Shown here: positions 53,766-62,326 of the stretch, piece by piece
Layout of the letters: every line of letters starts with the position of its first letter
Position numbering within the stretch: position 1 is the first letter of the stretch
Assembly (NCBI RefSeq): GCF_002159945.1
Contig: NZ_NFJQ01000005.1
Coordinates: 172,195 to 236,194 of the forward strand
Direction of reading: 5' to 3'
DNA: 64,000 bases
Source of the DNA: Cloacibacillus sp. An23
GTDB taxonomy: Bacteria > Synergistota > Synergistia > Synergistales > Synergistaceae
Translations under genes and position numbers: made by a program
Notes under the pieces: model-generated
Told to the model about the DNA's origin: nothing
The model's database searches: none
The model's input: the letters and a program-made list of their open reading frames with translations, nothing else

Positions 53766-53847
53766 GGCACGACCTCCCGCAGACCGGGGCGCGCCCCGTA
53801 ATCTGCGCTATAATGGTACTTTATCAAAGGAAGAAAGGAAAGACGCG

Positions 53848-54789
53848 ATGTTCGGATTCTTTCTCGTGATGCCGCTGGTCATCATTATAGCGCTGGGCAA
53901 CATACTGAGGAGACGCGGCTTCTACAGCGACGGCGACGTCGCGGCGCTTTCTAAGACGCTGTATTGGGTTATCCTTCCGATGCTGCTTTTCCGCACGACA
54001 TATATTTCAGGGACGGAGGTTCTTTCGCAGCCTAATTTACTTATCGCTGTCAACATATGTTATGTAGCCACCTTAGCCGCGGCGTGGCTGGGGGCCGCGC
54101 GCTTCGCTCACCAGGGAGACATGCGCCGCGTCGCAGTCTCCGTGCTCTCCGACTTCCGCTCGAACAACATATACCTCGGCTTCCCCGTCATCCAGCTCGC
54201 GATGGGCGAGGCAGGGCTACATCTTGCATCTGTGTATATCGCCGTGAGCATGGCTTTCTACCAAATTTATTCTATCGGTGGAGGCGAGGTAGCCGTGACT
54301 GGAAGGATAACGGCGGCAAACCTTGCTGGCATAGCGCGCAAGCTATTAACGAATCCTATGCTCGTTTCCTGCGTCGCAGGCATCGGAGCTGCCCTGCTTT
54401 CTGTGCCGGTACATTTTGTCTTTGACGAAACAATGAAGCTTGTCTCAGGAGCCGCGACGGCGGTAGCGCTGCTGGCTCTAGGCGGCACGCTTGATATACC
54501 AGAAGCGCATCGTGTTATAGAAATCATGCGTCGCACATGGTTCGACATTCTGATAAAGCTCATTCTTAATCCTCTGATTATGTGGGGTGCGCTCACAGCC
54601 TTCGGGATTTCCGGAGACCTCGCGCGCGTCACGGTCATGCTCAGCTCGATGCCATGCGCCGTCAACTGCTTCATAATCGCCAAGGGCATGGGCATGGACG
54701 GAGACTACGCTGCGGACCTCGTAGCAGCGACGACTCTTCTCGGCATAATTTCTATTCCGGCTTGGGCTTACGCGCTCGGCATAGTTTAG
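53848..54789 (+). CDS. AEC family transporter
   Basis: 313 residues from the ATG at 53848 (GGAAAG upstream). The frame is open further back but lacks an RBS and would run into the divergent gene. About ten hydrophobic segments in two five-helix repeats, with LGNILRRRGFYSDGD...ALSKTLYWVILPMLLF as the typical auxin-efflux-carrier/malonate permease N-terminus, and DFRSNNIYLGFPVIQLAMGEAG containing the N-x-x-x-G-P/F-type unwound helix. Likely carries a small organic acid. A TATAAT lies at 53810-53815 without a clear -35. Confidence 0.88.
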   Translation: MFGFFLVMPLVIIIALGNILRRRGFYSDGDVAALSKTLYWVILPMLLFRTTYISGTEVLSQPNLLIAVNICYVATLAAAWLGAARFAHQGDMRRVAVSVLSDFRSNNIYLGFPVIQLAMGEAGLHLASVYIAVSMAFYQIYSIGGGEVAVTGRITAANLAGIARKLLTNPMLVSCVAGIGAALLSVPVHFVFDETMKLVSGAATAVALLALGGTLDIPEAHRVIEIMRRTWFDILIKLILNPLIMWGALTAFGISGDLARVTVMLSSMPCAVNCFIIAKGMGMDGDYAADLVAATTLLGIISIPAWAYALGIV

Positions 54790-54905
54790 CTCCGTTTCTA
54801 TAAAAAAATGTGAACCATACATAAGCCCACGGTTTCTGTGTGAAGCGCGGGTCAGCCGTTTATTCTGCAAAAATCGCAAAAATCCGCGGCGGCGTGAATT
54901 TTATA

Positions 54906-54935
54906 TTGAACTTAATGCGCTGTTTGGTTTATAAT
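54906..54935 (+). promoter_or_regulatory. Promoter of arcC
   Basis: TTGAAC (54906-54911), 18-nt spacer, perfect TATAAT (54930-54935), 59 nt before the ATG. Confidence 0.75.
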
Positions 54936-54994
54936 ATCGGGACGGAACTCATATACTCTATCTGAAAATTTCTATAACGAAGGAGTGCGCTGCG

Positions 54995-55990
54995 ATGATG
55001 GTACCACATTCGGTAAATGCGGAGAGAGACGGAAAGGCTACTAAGGTAGTAATAGCGCTCGGCGGCAACGCGCTGATGGAGGCAGGCACGCCTCCGACCG
55101 CGGAGGAGCAGCTCAAGGTCGTCAAGAAAACCTGCGAGAACCTAGCGGACATCAGCTGCAGCGGCTATGAGATGGCCGTCGTCCACGGCAACGGCCCACA
55201 GGTCGGACGCCTCGTGCTCCAGCAGGAGATAGCGGCGGCGGAGCAGCCCGACCAGCTTCCGGCGATCCCATTCGACTGCTGCGGCGCTATGACCGAGGGC
55301 TACATCGGCTACCAGATACAGCAGAGCCTGCGCGACGCGCTCCGCAACAGGAACCGCAACGTCCCGGTCGTCACCATCGTGACTCAGGTAATAGTGGATG
55401 CCGACGACCCGGCCTTTGAAAAGCCGACGAAGCCGATCGGACGCTTCTACAACGCCGAGGATGCGAAGAAAATGGCGGAGGAAAAGGGCTGGACGATGAA
55501 GGAGGACTCTGGCCGCGGCTGGCGGCGCGTCGTCCCGTCGCCGAAACCCAAGCGCATAGTCGAGCTCGACTCCGTCAAACGCCTCTGGGACACGACGATA
55601 GTCGTCACGGCGGGCGGCGGCGGCATCCCCGTCGTTGAGAACATGGACGGCTCGCTGACCGGAGTCGCAGCGGTCATAGACAAGGACCTCGCGGCGGAGC
55701 GCCTCGCCGAGGACATGGAGACAGACATTCTGCTCATCCTCACCGAGGTCGAGAACGTCTACGTCAACTTCGGCAAGCCCGACCAGCGCGCGCTCTCGCA
55801 CATAACCGTCGCCGAGGCCATAAAGTACATGGAAGAAAAACAGTTCGGCGCCGGCAGCATGGAGCCGAAGGTAATGGCGGCGATAAAGTTCGCGCGCCGT
55901 TTCCCCGGCAAAAAGGCGATAATCACCTCGCTCGCGAAGGCCAAAGACGCGCTCGAAAACGGAGCCGGAACAGTCATCACGATGGCGTAG
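54995..55990 (+). CDS. arcC: Carbamate kinase
   Basis: 331 residues. Interconverts carbamoyl phosphate plus ADP with ATP plus carbamate, the ATP-yielding last step of arginine deiminase, agmatine or allantoin/purine fermentation. Family motifs: VVIALGGNALMEAGTPPT, VVHGNGPQVGRL, the subdomain TQVIVDADDPAFEKPTKPIGRFY, TAGGGGIPVV, AVIDKDLAAERLA and GSMEPKVMAAIKFA. GAAGGAG is 9 nt before the ATG. No arcA or ornithine carbamoyltransferase lies next to it in this window. A strong terminator follows. Confidence 0.96.
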   Translation: MMVPHSVNAERDGKATKVVIALGGNALMEAGTPPTAEEQLKVVKKTCENLADISCSGYEMAVVHGNGPQVGRLVLQQEIAAAEQPDQLPAIPFDCCGAMTEGYIGYQIQQSLRDALRNRNRNVPVVTIVTQVIVDADDPAFEKPTKPIGRFYNAEDAKKMAEEKGWTMKEDSGRGWRRVVPSPKPKRIVELDSVKRLWDTTIVVTAGGGGIPVVENMDGSLTGVAAVIDKDLAAERLAEDMETDILLILTEVENVYVNFGKPDQRALSHITVAEAIKYMEEKQFGAGSMEPKVMAAIKFARRFPGKKAIITSLAKAKDALENGAGTVITMA

Positions 55991-56016
55991 CACCGAAATT
56001 TTACGAAATCCCCGAA

Positions 56017-56060
56017 AAACACATCCCCGCGCCCGGAGCCTCGGACGCGGGGATGTGTTT
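56017..56060. terminator. Terminator downstream of arcC
   Basis: Perfect 15-bp stem AAACACATCCCCGCG/CGCGGGGATGTGTTT with a 14-nt loop. A/T-rich flanks allow action on arcC and on the convergent minus-strand gene. Confidence 0.88.
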
Positions 56061-56195
56061 ATAATCAGTCCGTTCTGCATAAAACCTATACCACTCCGCA
56101 AATCTCCTGTACAGGCAAAACGCAGCGACCGATGCGCGCCCTTTCATGTTTGCCCAGGAACACGCGGAACCTCAGAACTGACGCCGCGCGCAAGG

Positions 56196-56693
56196 CTACG
56201 GCCTTATCACGACGCGCATCCCTATTTTTATATATTTCTCCTTCAGCTTCGCGACGTCGGCATTCGTGAGGCGGATGCAGCCCTCCGTCGCGTCCGTCCC
56301 TATAGAGGCCGGGTCGTGCGTGCCGTGGATACCGATACCGCGCCAGCCGGTCGCAAGCCGGATGAACCACGGGCCGTACGCACCCTTTATCTCTCCCCTG
56401 CCGTCGCCGAAATCGTGGCTCCACCACGATGCGTCCTGGATCTGCTCGACCGTGAAGCTCCCCTCCGGCGTCCGCATATCGCCTACGCGCTCCTTTTGGC
56501 CTTTGTTCTTCCCCACCGCTATTCCGAAACTCTCCACTACGCCGCCGCCGGACATGACGCGCAGGAGATGTTCTCCCTTTGAAACGTCGAGCCATATCTC
56601 GGCGCCGCCCTCCGCAGCGAAACACGCGCCGGCAAAAATCGCCGACGCCGCCAGCGCCGCGATGAATACGCATATCGCTCGGAATTTAATCAT
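56196..56693 (-). CDS. L,D-transpeptidase (YkuD) family protein
   Basis: 165 residues from the ATG at 56693, which overlaps the DUF2157 stop by 8 nt. Signal peptide MIKFRAICVFIAALAASAIFAG...CFA. YkuD catalytic site visible: GIHGTHDPASIGTDATEGCIRLTNAD, with His and the nucleophile Cys in the S/T-x-G-C-I-R motif (usual Ser replaced by Thr-Glu-Gly-Cys). These enzymes make 3-3 peptidoglycan cross-links or attach proteins to peptidoglycan in the periplasm. It covers a catalytic domain only, without a LysM or PG-binding module. Confidence 0.92.
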   Translation of the reverse strand: MIKFRAICVFIAALAASAIFAGACFAAEGGAEIWLDVSKGEHLLRVMSGGGVVESFGIAVGKNKGQKERVGDMRTPEGSFTVEQIQDASWWSHDFGDGRGEIKGAYGPWFIRLATGWRGIGIHGTHDPASIGTDATEGCIRLTNADVAKLKEKYIKIGMRVVIRP

Positions 56694-57762
56694 CTCGGCC
56701 GTCCTCCGCGCCGTCCGACCCTCGCCCACGCCGCGCGGCGTTCCATATACGCTCCGCCTTCGAGCCGAGAAGCCACAGGCTCGCCCCCAAAATAAGGAAG
56801 AAAAGCCCCTTGTTCATAGCGTTCCAGAAATTCTCAAAAAAGCGCGTATAGACGTTGACGGCGAGAAAAACCGCGCCGTAGCCGCGCAGCATCATGTCGT
56901 CGCTCCTGATGCCGAGCCACAGCGAAACGCCCGCCGCCGCCGCGAAAACGGCGCACCAGAGAAAAAGCTCCGCGCGTCCTGTCTGACGCCAGCTCCCGTC
57001 CGCCAGCCCGTTATTCCCGAAAATCGACATCATCCACAAACTGACGAAAAGGAACAAAAGCCCAACTGAAAGCGTCTGGCGACGAAAACAGGCTAAACGC
57101 GGCGAACGCTCCATAAAACACTGCGCAGCTACGAGCGCGACGCCGTAAAGCGCGAACCGCGCCGGGTAATTCATCCCAAGCCAATAAGCGCCCCAGCCGG
57201 AAACATACCCCGTCTCCGCACCGAGCCAGCTCCCGAGCGAAAAAAGCGCGAAAATCCAGACGAGCGATGAGCCCATGGCGACGGCGATAACCGCGTAAAC
57301 CGCAGCCGCCAGCGCCAGCAGCAGAGAAAAATGCCCGTCCTCGCCGCCGAGCGCGACGCCTAGCCACGCTATCGACGAAGCCGTAGACAGCACGCCGAGC
57401 ATCAGCACAGCCTCGTTCGTAAAAACGCGCTCCGGCCTGCGCAGCCGCCGCCGGTACGCCGCCGCGTAAAAAACAGCCGCAAGCGCGGCGAAAAAGACGC
57501 ACTTCACGAGAGGCGCGCTCCCGAAAACACGCCGTATAAGCGCGACGAGCCACTCCGTCTGAAGCAGCGCCGCGATTCCAACGGCAAAACAGCAGAGCGC
57601 GAGAACGAGCAGCCAGCGCGCCGTGCGCCGCCAGTCGAACGGAAGCGGCGACACACTGCCGCGCAGCCGCCGCGCCGTCTCGGCGTCCACGACGCCCGCG
57701 CCCTCCCACACATCTATCATCTCCGCAACGACGGCATAGCGCCGCTTTGAAATCTCTATCAT
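56686..57762 (-). CDS. DUF2157 membrane protein
   Basis: About 358 residues from the ATG at 57762 (AGGGG 7 nt upstream). A short cytoplasmic N-terminus (IDVWEGAGVVDAETARRLRG) is followed by about ten hydrophobic helices, the layout of DUF2157 proteins. Function unknown. Forms a two-gene unit with the L,D-transpeptidase. Confidence 0.82.
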   Translation of the reverse strand: MIEISKRRYAVVAEMIDVWEGAGVVDAETARRLRGSVSPLPFDWRRTARWLLVLALCCFAVGIAALLQTEWLVALIRRVFGSAPLVKCVFFAALAAVFYAAAYRRRLRRPERVFTNEAVLMLGVLSTASSIAWLGVALGGEDGHFSLLLALAAAVYAVIAVAMGSSLVWIFALFSLGSWLGAETGYVSGWGAYWLGMNYPARFALYGVALVAAQCFMERSPRLACFRRQTLSVGLLFLFVSLWMMSIFGNNGLADGSWRQTGRAELFLWCAVFAAAAGVSLWLGIRSDDMMLRGYGAVFLAVNVYTRFFENFWNAMNKGLFFLILGASLWLLGSKAERIWNAARRGRGSDGAEDGRDD

Positions 57763-58042
57763 CCTAACGCCCCTTTCAAAGCCGCGAAAAATCAATACAC
57801 GCCGCTATTGTAAGCCACGCGCGCAAATTGAGCCAGAGCCGGCGCCGCGCGGCGTTCCGCCAGGCATGGCGAACTTGCCGCACGCGCGCGCCGCGCGGCA
57901 CAAAGCAAAGCCGAAACCGCCGCCTCAAAACTTATGCGCGCGGCGTAAAACACACATCAACTCCAGACCTCCTCCCAAGCTGCCGGCCGCTTCGCTCGCA
58001 GGCGAACGCCCCGCCGAAAACATAAAAAAACGCCAGGGCATA
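57763..58042. other. Intergenic region, nothing recognised
   Basis: Upstream of the DUF2157 gene and the tRNA-Tyr promoter. Only short shadow frames; no repeat or RNA structure stands out. Confidence 0.4.
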
Positions 58043-58070
58043 TTGACAAATCATCAATATCCTGTAAAAT
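58043..58070 (+). promoter_or_regulatory. Promoter of the tRNA-Tyr/tRNA-Thr unit
   Basis: TTGACA (58043-58048), 16-nt spacer, TAAAAT (58065-58070), ~38 nt before tRNA-Tyr. Confidence 0.75.
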
Positions 58071-58107
58071 ATCTCCTCGTAATGCCGCTGATTGCGGCGA
58101 TGTGAGT

Positions 58108-58193
58108 GCTAGGATGGCCGAGTGGTCAAAGGCAACAGACTGTAAATCTGTCGGCGAGAGCCTACGCTAGTTCGAACCTAGCTCCTAGCACCA
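58108..58193 (+). tRNA. tRNA-Tyr (anticodon GTA)
   Basis: 86 nt including an encoded CCA (58191-58193). Acceptor stem GCTAGGA/TCCTAGC, anticodon loop CTGTAAA with GTA at 58142-58144, a long class II variable arm (TCGGCGAGAGCCTACG) and T-loop TTCGAAC. Confidence 0.96.
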
Positions 58194-58232
58194 TTTTTTA
58201 TGTAAGCGCCCTTACCGCGCACACGGACCAAC

Positions 58233-58308
58233 GCCGACTTAGCTCAGTAGGTAGAGCACATCCATGGTAAGGATGGGGTCTCCGGTTCGAGTCCGGAAGT
58301 CGGCTCCA
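58233..58308 (+). tRNA. tRNA-Thr (anticodon GGT)
   Basis: 76 nt including CCA. Acceptor GCCGACT/AGTCGGC, D arm AGCTCAGTAGGTAGAGC, anticodon stem-loop CATCC-ATGGTAA-GGATG with GGT, and T arm CCGGTTCGAGTCCGG. It probably shares a transcript with tRNA-Tyr, 39 nt upstream. Confidence 0.96.
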
Positions 58309-58311
58309 TGA

Positions 58312-58331
58312 ATATCAAGGGTTTTCGGGAT
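58312..58331 (+). repeat. 20-bp direct repeat, copy 1 (3' of tRNA-Thr GGT)
   Basis: ATATCAAGGGTTTTCGGGAT, identical to 62120-62139. Both copies start just after a tRNA-Thr CCA end and form the 5' arm of the tRNA terminator. Confidence 0.85.
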
Positions 58332-58349
58332 TTCCGAAAGCCCTTTTTT
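58317..58349 (+). terminator. tRNA operon terminator
   Basis: GGGTTTTCGG/CCGAAAGCCC stem (one wobble pair) followed by six T. Confidence 0.88.
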
Positions 58350-58970
58350 ATTCCTCCATACTCAGTATGTACTCAAAGTGTGATTCCCGACGTGATCAGC
58401 TCTCCGCTTATATGAGCGTCTGGATTCTTTTCCATCCGTCTTGTGCAGTCCGCGCAAATGATTCTCGGCCTCCGCATGGAGGCGCGCATGGCGTTGGTCG
58501 GACGCGCGTCGGGGCAAGCGACCGGAATTCAGTCGCCCTGTGGATTTAAATAAGGCGGCCTCTTTGCAGAGTCTCACCTAAACGCTGCAGCGGACCGGCA
58601 CTTATGCTTTTCGGCGATGATCTCACGGTGAACGCAGGAGGCCGATTAAGACGCAGCCCCTTTCGATCTTATCTCATACGTAACGGACGGAAGCGCCGCG
58701 TGGGCCGCAGTATTTTATCAGACGCAGGGAAATTGGGAAACGCAGCAGATTTTTTATAAAAAGTGCGCTCGGCATAAAAGTTATAAACATGGGCGGGCTT
58801 TCGGCATATCATGCGGCGTGCTTGGGCGGTTCCGCATTTTACGGAGGATTTTCAATCAAGGCGCGGCGAAGATCCGGCATGATATGAGAAAGCCGAAGGT
58901 TTTGCGCTGAAATGTCCGCGTGCAGCCTTCGGCTGATTCCGCTGTATAACGTTCTTTAGCTGCGTTTCGT
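58350..58970. other. Intergenic region, no gene supported
   Basis: About 620 nt between the tRNA terminator and larC. Frames are short and lack RBSs. An inverted repeat AGCCGAAGG...CCTTCGGCT (about 58895-58932) downstream of larC could be its terminator on the minus strand, though its T-tract is poor. No LarC2-like coding sequence is found here in any frame. Confidence 0.5.
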
Positions 58971-59840
58971 TTATTCCGCTTCGCCGAGCATCGCGCGGAC
59001 GCAGTTGGCGCGATCTTCGAAGTTTTTCATGCCCATGCCGTAGCCGGTTTTTTCTAGGCGCATAGGGGGAAGCGCCCCGAAGCAGGAGACAAAATGCTTC
59101 AGCAGAGCCGCGCCGGTCGGGGTGCATAGTTCGCCGCGCACATCTCCGCCGTATATCGGGACGCCCTCGAGTATGCGCGCCGTCGCCGGCGCGGGGACGG
59201 GCATGACGCCGTGGGCGCAGCGCACGGCTCCGCTTCCGACGTGAACGGGCGAGGCGGCGACGCGAGCTGGCGCGATTTCGAGCATGAGCAGTGAGACGGC
59301 GGCGACGTCGGCTATCGCGTCCATCGCGCCGACTTCGTGAAAGTGTATCTCAGAGACTGGAACGCCGTGGACTGAGCTTTCGGCTGCGGCGATTATTTTA
59401 TATACGGCAAGCGCGTCGGCTTTCGCCTCTTCCGGCATGTCGAGGGAGGCGAATATTTTTTCTATGTCGCTCATGCCAGCGTGGTGATGATGTCCGCCGC
59501 AAGCATGCTCGGACATGTGCTCTTCGCCGCGCGCGTGCTCGCATGGCTTTTCATGGATATGCTCGTGACGACGCTCGTGCCCGCCTGTTTCGCGGCAAGA
59601 GCGCTCATGAGCGTGTCCGCGTTCTTCCGCGCCTTCTTCCCCGCCGTGTACAAGCACTTCCATACGCGTGCCTTTTATGCCGCATTTGACGCATGGGGCG
59701 GCGCGGTATTCGACGCCTGGAATTCCGAGCGTGTTGAGCTTTTCGACGAATTTTACAGGATCCGGCGTGAGTTCGAGCAGCGCCGCAGTAAGCATGTCTC
59801 CGGCGGCGCCCATGCCGCAGTCTATGTATAAGGTCTTCAT
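58971..59840 (-). CDS. larC: Nickel-pincer cofactor protein LarC, N-terminal half only (LarC1-like)
   Basis: 289 residues. LarC inserts nickel into the pyridinium-3,5-bisthiocarboxylate precursor to give the NPN cofactor of lactate racemase and relatives. The N-terminal signature MKTLYIDCGMGAAGDMLTAALLEL is clear. A His/Glu/Cys-rich nickel-binding stretch spans ~76-122 (HEHIHEKPCEH, GGHHHHAG). HFHEVGAMDAIADV, the CTPTGAALLKHF motif and GYGMGMKNFEDRANCVRAMLGE follow. Here the protein stops, where full-length LarC continues into a CTP-using C-terminal half. In Lactobacillus plantarum the halves are joined by programmed frameshifting (established), but I see no LarC2-like sequence downstream. 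Last gene of larE-larB-larC. Confidence 0.88.
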   Translation of the reverse strand: MKTLYIDCGMGAAGDMLTAALLELTPDPVKFVEKLNTLGIPGVEYRAAPCVKCGIKGTRMEVLVHGGEEGAEERGHAHERSCRETGGHERRHEHIHEKPCEHARGEEHMSEHACGGHHHHAGMSDIEKIFASLDMPEEAKADALAVYKIIAAAESSVHGVPVSEIHFHEVGAMDAIADVAAVSLLMLEIAPARVAASPVHVGSGAVRCAHGVMPVPAPATARILEGVPIYGGDVRGELCTPTGAALLKHFVSCFGALPPMRLEKTGYGMGMKNFEDRANCVRAMLGEAE

Positions 59841-59841
59841 T

Positions 59842-60597
59842 CTATTTCACTCCTATGTGGTTTATCATGCTCGCAAGGTAGCCCGCGCCGAAGCCGTTGT
59901 CTATGTTGACTACGGAGACGCCGCTCGCGCATGAGTTTAGCATCGAGAGGAGCGCGGAGAGGCCGCCGAAGGAGGCCCCGTAGCCGACGCTGGTCGGCAC
60001 GGCGACGACGGGGCAGTCGGCAAGGCCGCCTATCACGCTCGCGAGCGCGCCTTCCATGCCGGCTATCGCTACGATCGCCGACGCGCCCATTATCTCGTCC
60101 ATGTGCGCGAGCAGCCTGTGCAGCCCCGCGACGCCGACGTCGTAGAGCCGGGTCACTCTGTTGCCGAGCGCCTCGGCTGTGATAGCGGCCTCTTCCGCCA
60201 CGGGCATATCGCTCGTGCCGCCGGTAGCGACGACTATCGTGCCGCGTCCGTCTGGCTCGGGCATCGCCCCGGCTATGCCGACGCGCGCCATCTCGTAGTA
60301 TGTCATCGGCACGGCGCGTTCGACGGCGCGCGCGGCTTCTTTCCCCATGCGAGTTATGAGCACCGTCTTTTGTCCGCCTGAGAGCATCGCGGCGGCTATT
60401 TCGGCTATCTGCTCCGGCCTTTTGCCGGCGCCGTAGATTACTTCGGCTATGCCCTGCCGCAGAGAGCGGTGGCTGTCTATCTTAGCGAAGCCGAGGTCTC
60501 GGAATGGGGCTTCGCGCAGTTCTTCCATCGCTTCGTCCACCGTCGTCTCCCCAGCCGCAAGGCGGACGAGAAGCTCGCGTATATTTTTCTTATCCAT
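59842..60597 (-). CDS. larB: NPN cofactor biosynthesis carboxylase LarB
   Basis: 251 residues from the ATG at 60597. The frame is open upstream but that is larE shadow. LarB carboxylates and hydrolyses nicotinic acid adenine dinucleotide, the first step of the nickel-pincer cofactor pathway. N-terminal LRLAAGETTVDEAMEEL-type helix and F..AKIDSHRSLRQGIAEVIYGAGK; C-terminal PurE-like AIR-carboxylase fold with VVATGGTSDMPVAEEAA, VAGMEGALASVIGGL and PTSVGYGASFGGLSALL...NSCASGVSVVNIDNGFGAGY. 2 nt between larB and both neighbours. Confidence 0.95.
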   Translation of the reverse strand: MDKKNIRELLVRLAAGETTVDEAMEELREAPFRDLGFAKIDSHRSLRQGIAEVIYGAGKRPEQIAEIAAAMLSGGQKTVLITRMGKEAARAVERAVPMTYYEMARVGIAGAMPEPDGRGTIVVATGGTSDMPVAEEAAITAEALGNRVTRLYDVGVAGLHRLLAHMDEIMGASAIVAIAGMEGALASVIGGLADCPVVAVPTSVGYGASFGGLSALLSMLNSCASGVSVVNIDNGFGAGYLASMINHIGVK

Positions 60598-60599
60598 TT

Positions 60600-61349
60600 T
60601 TATCTGCCCTCCATGTCGAGAAGCACCGTGTCGAAGTACGGAGCGAGCGCCGATTTTATCTCGAATCGGCGCGCCGCCGCGCCGATTATCTGCGATTCCG
60701 GCAGCTGCACGCGCGCCGCGCCGTGGAAGAGACGCACTCGCAGGTCGGAGAAGCCGAGGGCCGCGAGCGCCGATTCCGCGCCCTCGACGCGGCGCAGCAT
60801 ATCCGCGTCTATCGCCGTCCCAGCCGGGACGCGCGTCGCGAGGCAGGCGTAGGCTGGCTTGTCCCATGTGAAGAGCCCCGCCTCTGCTGATAGGCGGCGT
60901 ATCTCATCCTTCGCGAGGCCGCACTCGCGCAGCGGCGAGCGCACGCGCAGCTCGCGCAGGGCGCGCATTCCCGGGCGGTCGCCCTCGTCGTCCGAAGCGT
61001 TCGTCCCGTCGATTATCAGGGAAAATCCATCCTCCGCGGCCGCGCGCGCTATCGCGCCGAAAATCCGTTTCTTGCACAGATAGCAGCGGTCGGGCGGGTT
61101 CGCCGCGACATCCGCGCAGTCCAGCACAGAGAGCGGAATCACCGTCATCCGTGCGGAAAGCTCGCGCGCGAGCCGGCGCGCGTCATCGAGCTCAAACTCC
61201 GGCTGAAACTCGCTCTTTACGTAATACGCGCGGAAATCCGCTCCGCAGCGCGATGCAGCGTACATGAGGTACGCAGAGTCGGCGCCGCCCGAAAAGGCGA
61301 GCGCTAGGCGCGGGTTCTCCTCGAAAAATTTTTCAAGCGCCGCCGTCAT
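60600..61349 (-). CDS. larE: ATP-dependent sulfur transferase LarE
   Basis: 249 residues from the ATG at 61349 (AGAAGG 8 nt upstream; a GTG three codons earlier is less likely). LarE thiolates the LarB product. PP-loop ATPase motif FSGGADSAYLMY (~19-30). Three Cys lie at positions matching the cluster-type LarE: Cys89 and Cys92 (DRCYLCKKRIF) and Cys169 (WDKPAYACLATRVP). The three-Cys form binds a [4Fe-4S] cluster and uses external sulfide, unlike the sacrificial single-Cys form of L. plantarum (established for the family; assignment here is inference). First gene of the lar unit; larA is not in this window. Confidence 0.93.
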   Translation of the reverse strand: MTAALEKFFEENPRLALAFSGGADSAYLMYAASRCGADFRAYYVKSEFQPEFELDDARRLARELSARMTVIPLSVLDCADVAANPPDRCYLCKKRIFGAIARAAAEDGFSLIIDGTNASDDEGDRPGMRALRELRVRSPLRECGLAKDEIRRLSAEAGLFTWDKPAYACLATRVPAGTAIDADMLRRVEGAESALAALGFSDLRVRLFHGAARVQLPESQIIGAAARRFEIKSALAPYFDTVLLDMEGR

Positions 61350-61982
61350 GCGCGGCACCTTCTATTTGCATAATAATAAATGCGCATACAGCACCTCCGC
61401 GCGGACAGTCGCGTCCGCGTATACGACGCCTTCAGGCGCGGATTTCTTCTTCGGCGGAAAATGCGGCGAAGGCCGCGAAACGCCGCTTCTGCGGCGGCGT
61501 CCCGTCCAAGCGGGACGCGTCGCCAGAAGTCCGCGCTCCGCGAGGAACGCCCCGCGCGGAAAAGGCCGCCTCAAGAAGCATAAAGGCGGGAGCGGACTCC
61601 AAGTCAACGGTTTATTTTAATATCCGCGCGGAAAATTTTCCAGAGCGCCGCACGGCGGCGGAAACGGCGGCATATAAATTCGTCGGACATCTGCTGCATC
61701 AATGATAAAGACCGAGTCATGACTTCACTATAAGAGCCGATTCAGCGCGGCATGTTCATTCTGCCCGCGATATGCTTGGAACCGCCCTCCCGTCAGCGGA
61801 CTTGTGGTGAAGTTACTTTAACAATGGACGCGCCCCCAGCTTCTTAATGTTTACGCATCCACATCGGCATGTAATCGACATATATCTTATACATAACCGG
61901 CCCCTGTATTTTCTCTTTCTGGCTCCCTGCCGCATATTTATGGCAACCCTACGGCAGACGAAAGGCTAAGGCCGCGCCTCGT
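61350..61982. other. Intergenic region, no gene supported
   Basis: Between larE and the tRNA-Thr promoter. GC-rich shadow frames in the first 250 nt, then AT-richer sequence without recognisable RNA structure or repeats. Confidence 0.45.
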
Positions 61983-62010
61983 TTGACAAGGCCATGAAAT
62001 CAGATATAAT
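61983..62010 (+). promoter_or_regulatory. Promoter of tRNA-Thr (TGT)
   Basis: Consensus TTGACA (61983-61988), 16-nt spacer, consensus TATAAT (62005-62010), 31 nt before the tRNA. Confidence 0.88.
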
Positions 62011-62040
62011 ATTTTGCGTCGTTCAGCTAGAACGCACCGC

Positions 62041-62116
<76 letters not shown>

Positions 62117-62119
62117 GTG

Positions 62120-62139
62120 ATATCAAGGGTTTTCGGGAT
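62120..62139 (+). repeat. 20-bp direct repeat, copy 2 (3' of tRNA-Thr TGT)
   Basis: Identical to 58312-58331 and preceded, like that copy, by CGGCTCCA of the tRNA end. Candidate attachment-site core for the element to the right. Confidence 0.8.
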
Positions 62140-62158
62140 ATTCCCGGGAGCCCTTTTT
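62125..62158 (+). terminator. tRNA-Thr terminator
   Basis: Stem GGGTTTTCGGG/CCCGGGAGCCC with several G-U pairs possible in RNA, 4-nt loop, then TTTTT. Confidence 0.82.
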
Positions 62159-62326
62159 CTATATCTTTTATTCAAACCCACCCCAAACCCACCAAAAACA
62201 AAATTTCGCAAAAAATTTGTTTAGTCGTGAAAAATCTGTTACTGTCATAAGTGAAATAAAAAACATCAAGCGCGGCGCGCAATCACAGCGTACAATAGGT
62301 GCCACGCCGCGCGAAGGAGAACGATA

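Noticed and set aside
58852..59127. Minus-strand 91-codon frame as LarC2 reached by frameshifting
   Set aside because: Its residues overlap larC in another frame and then run into non-coding sequence; nothing resembles the LarC C-terminal domain.
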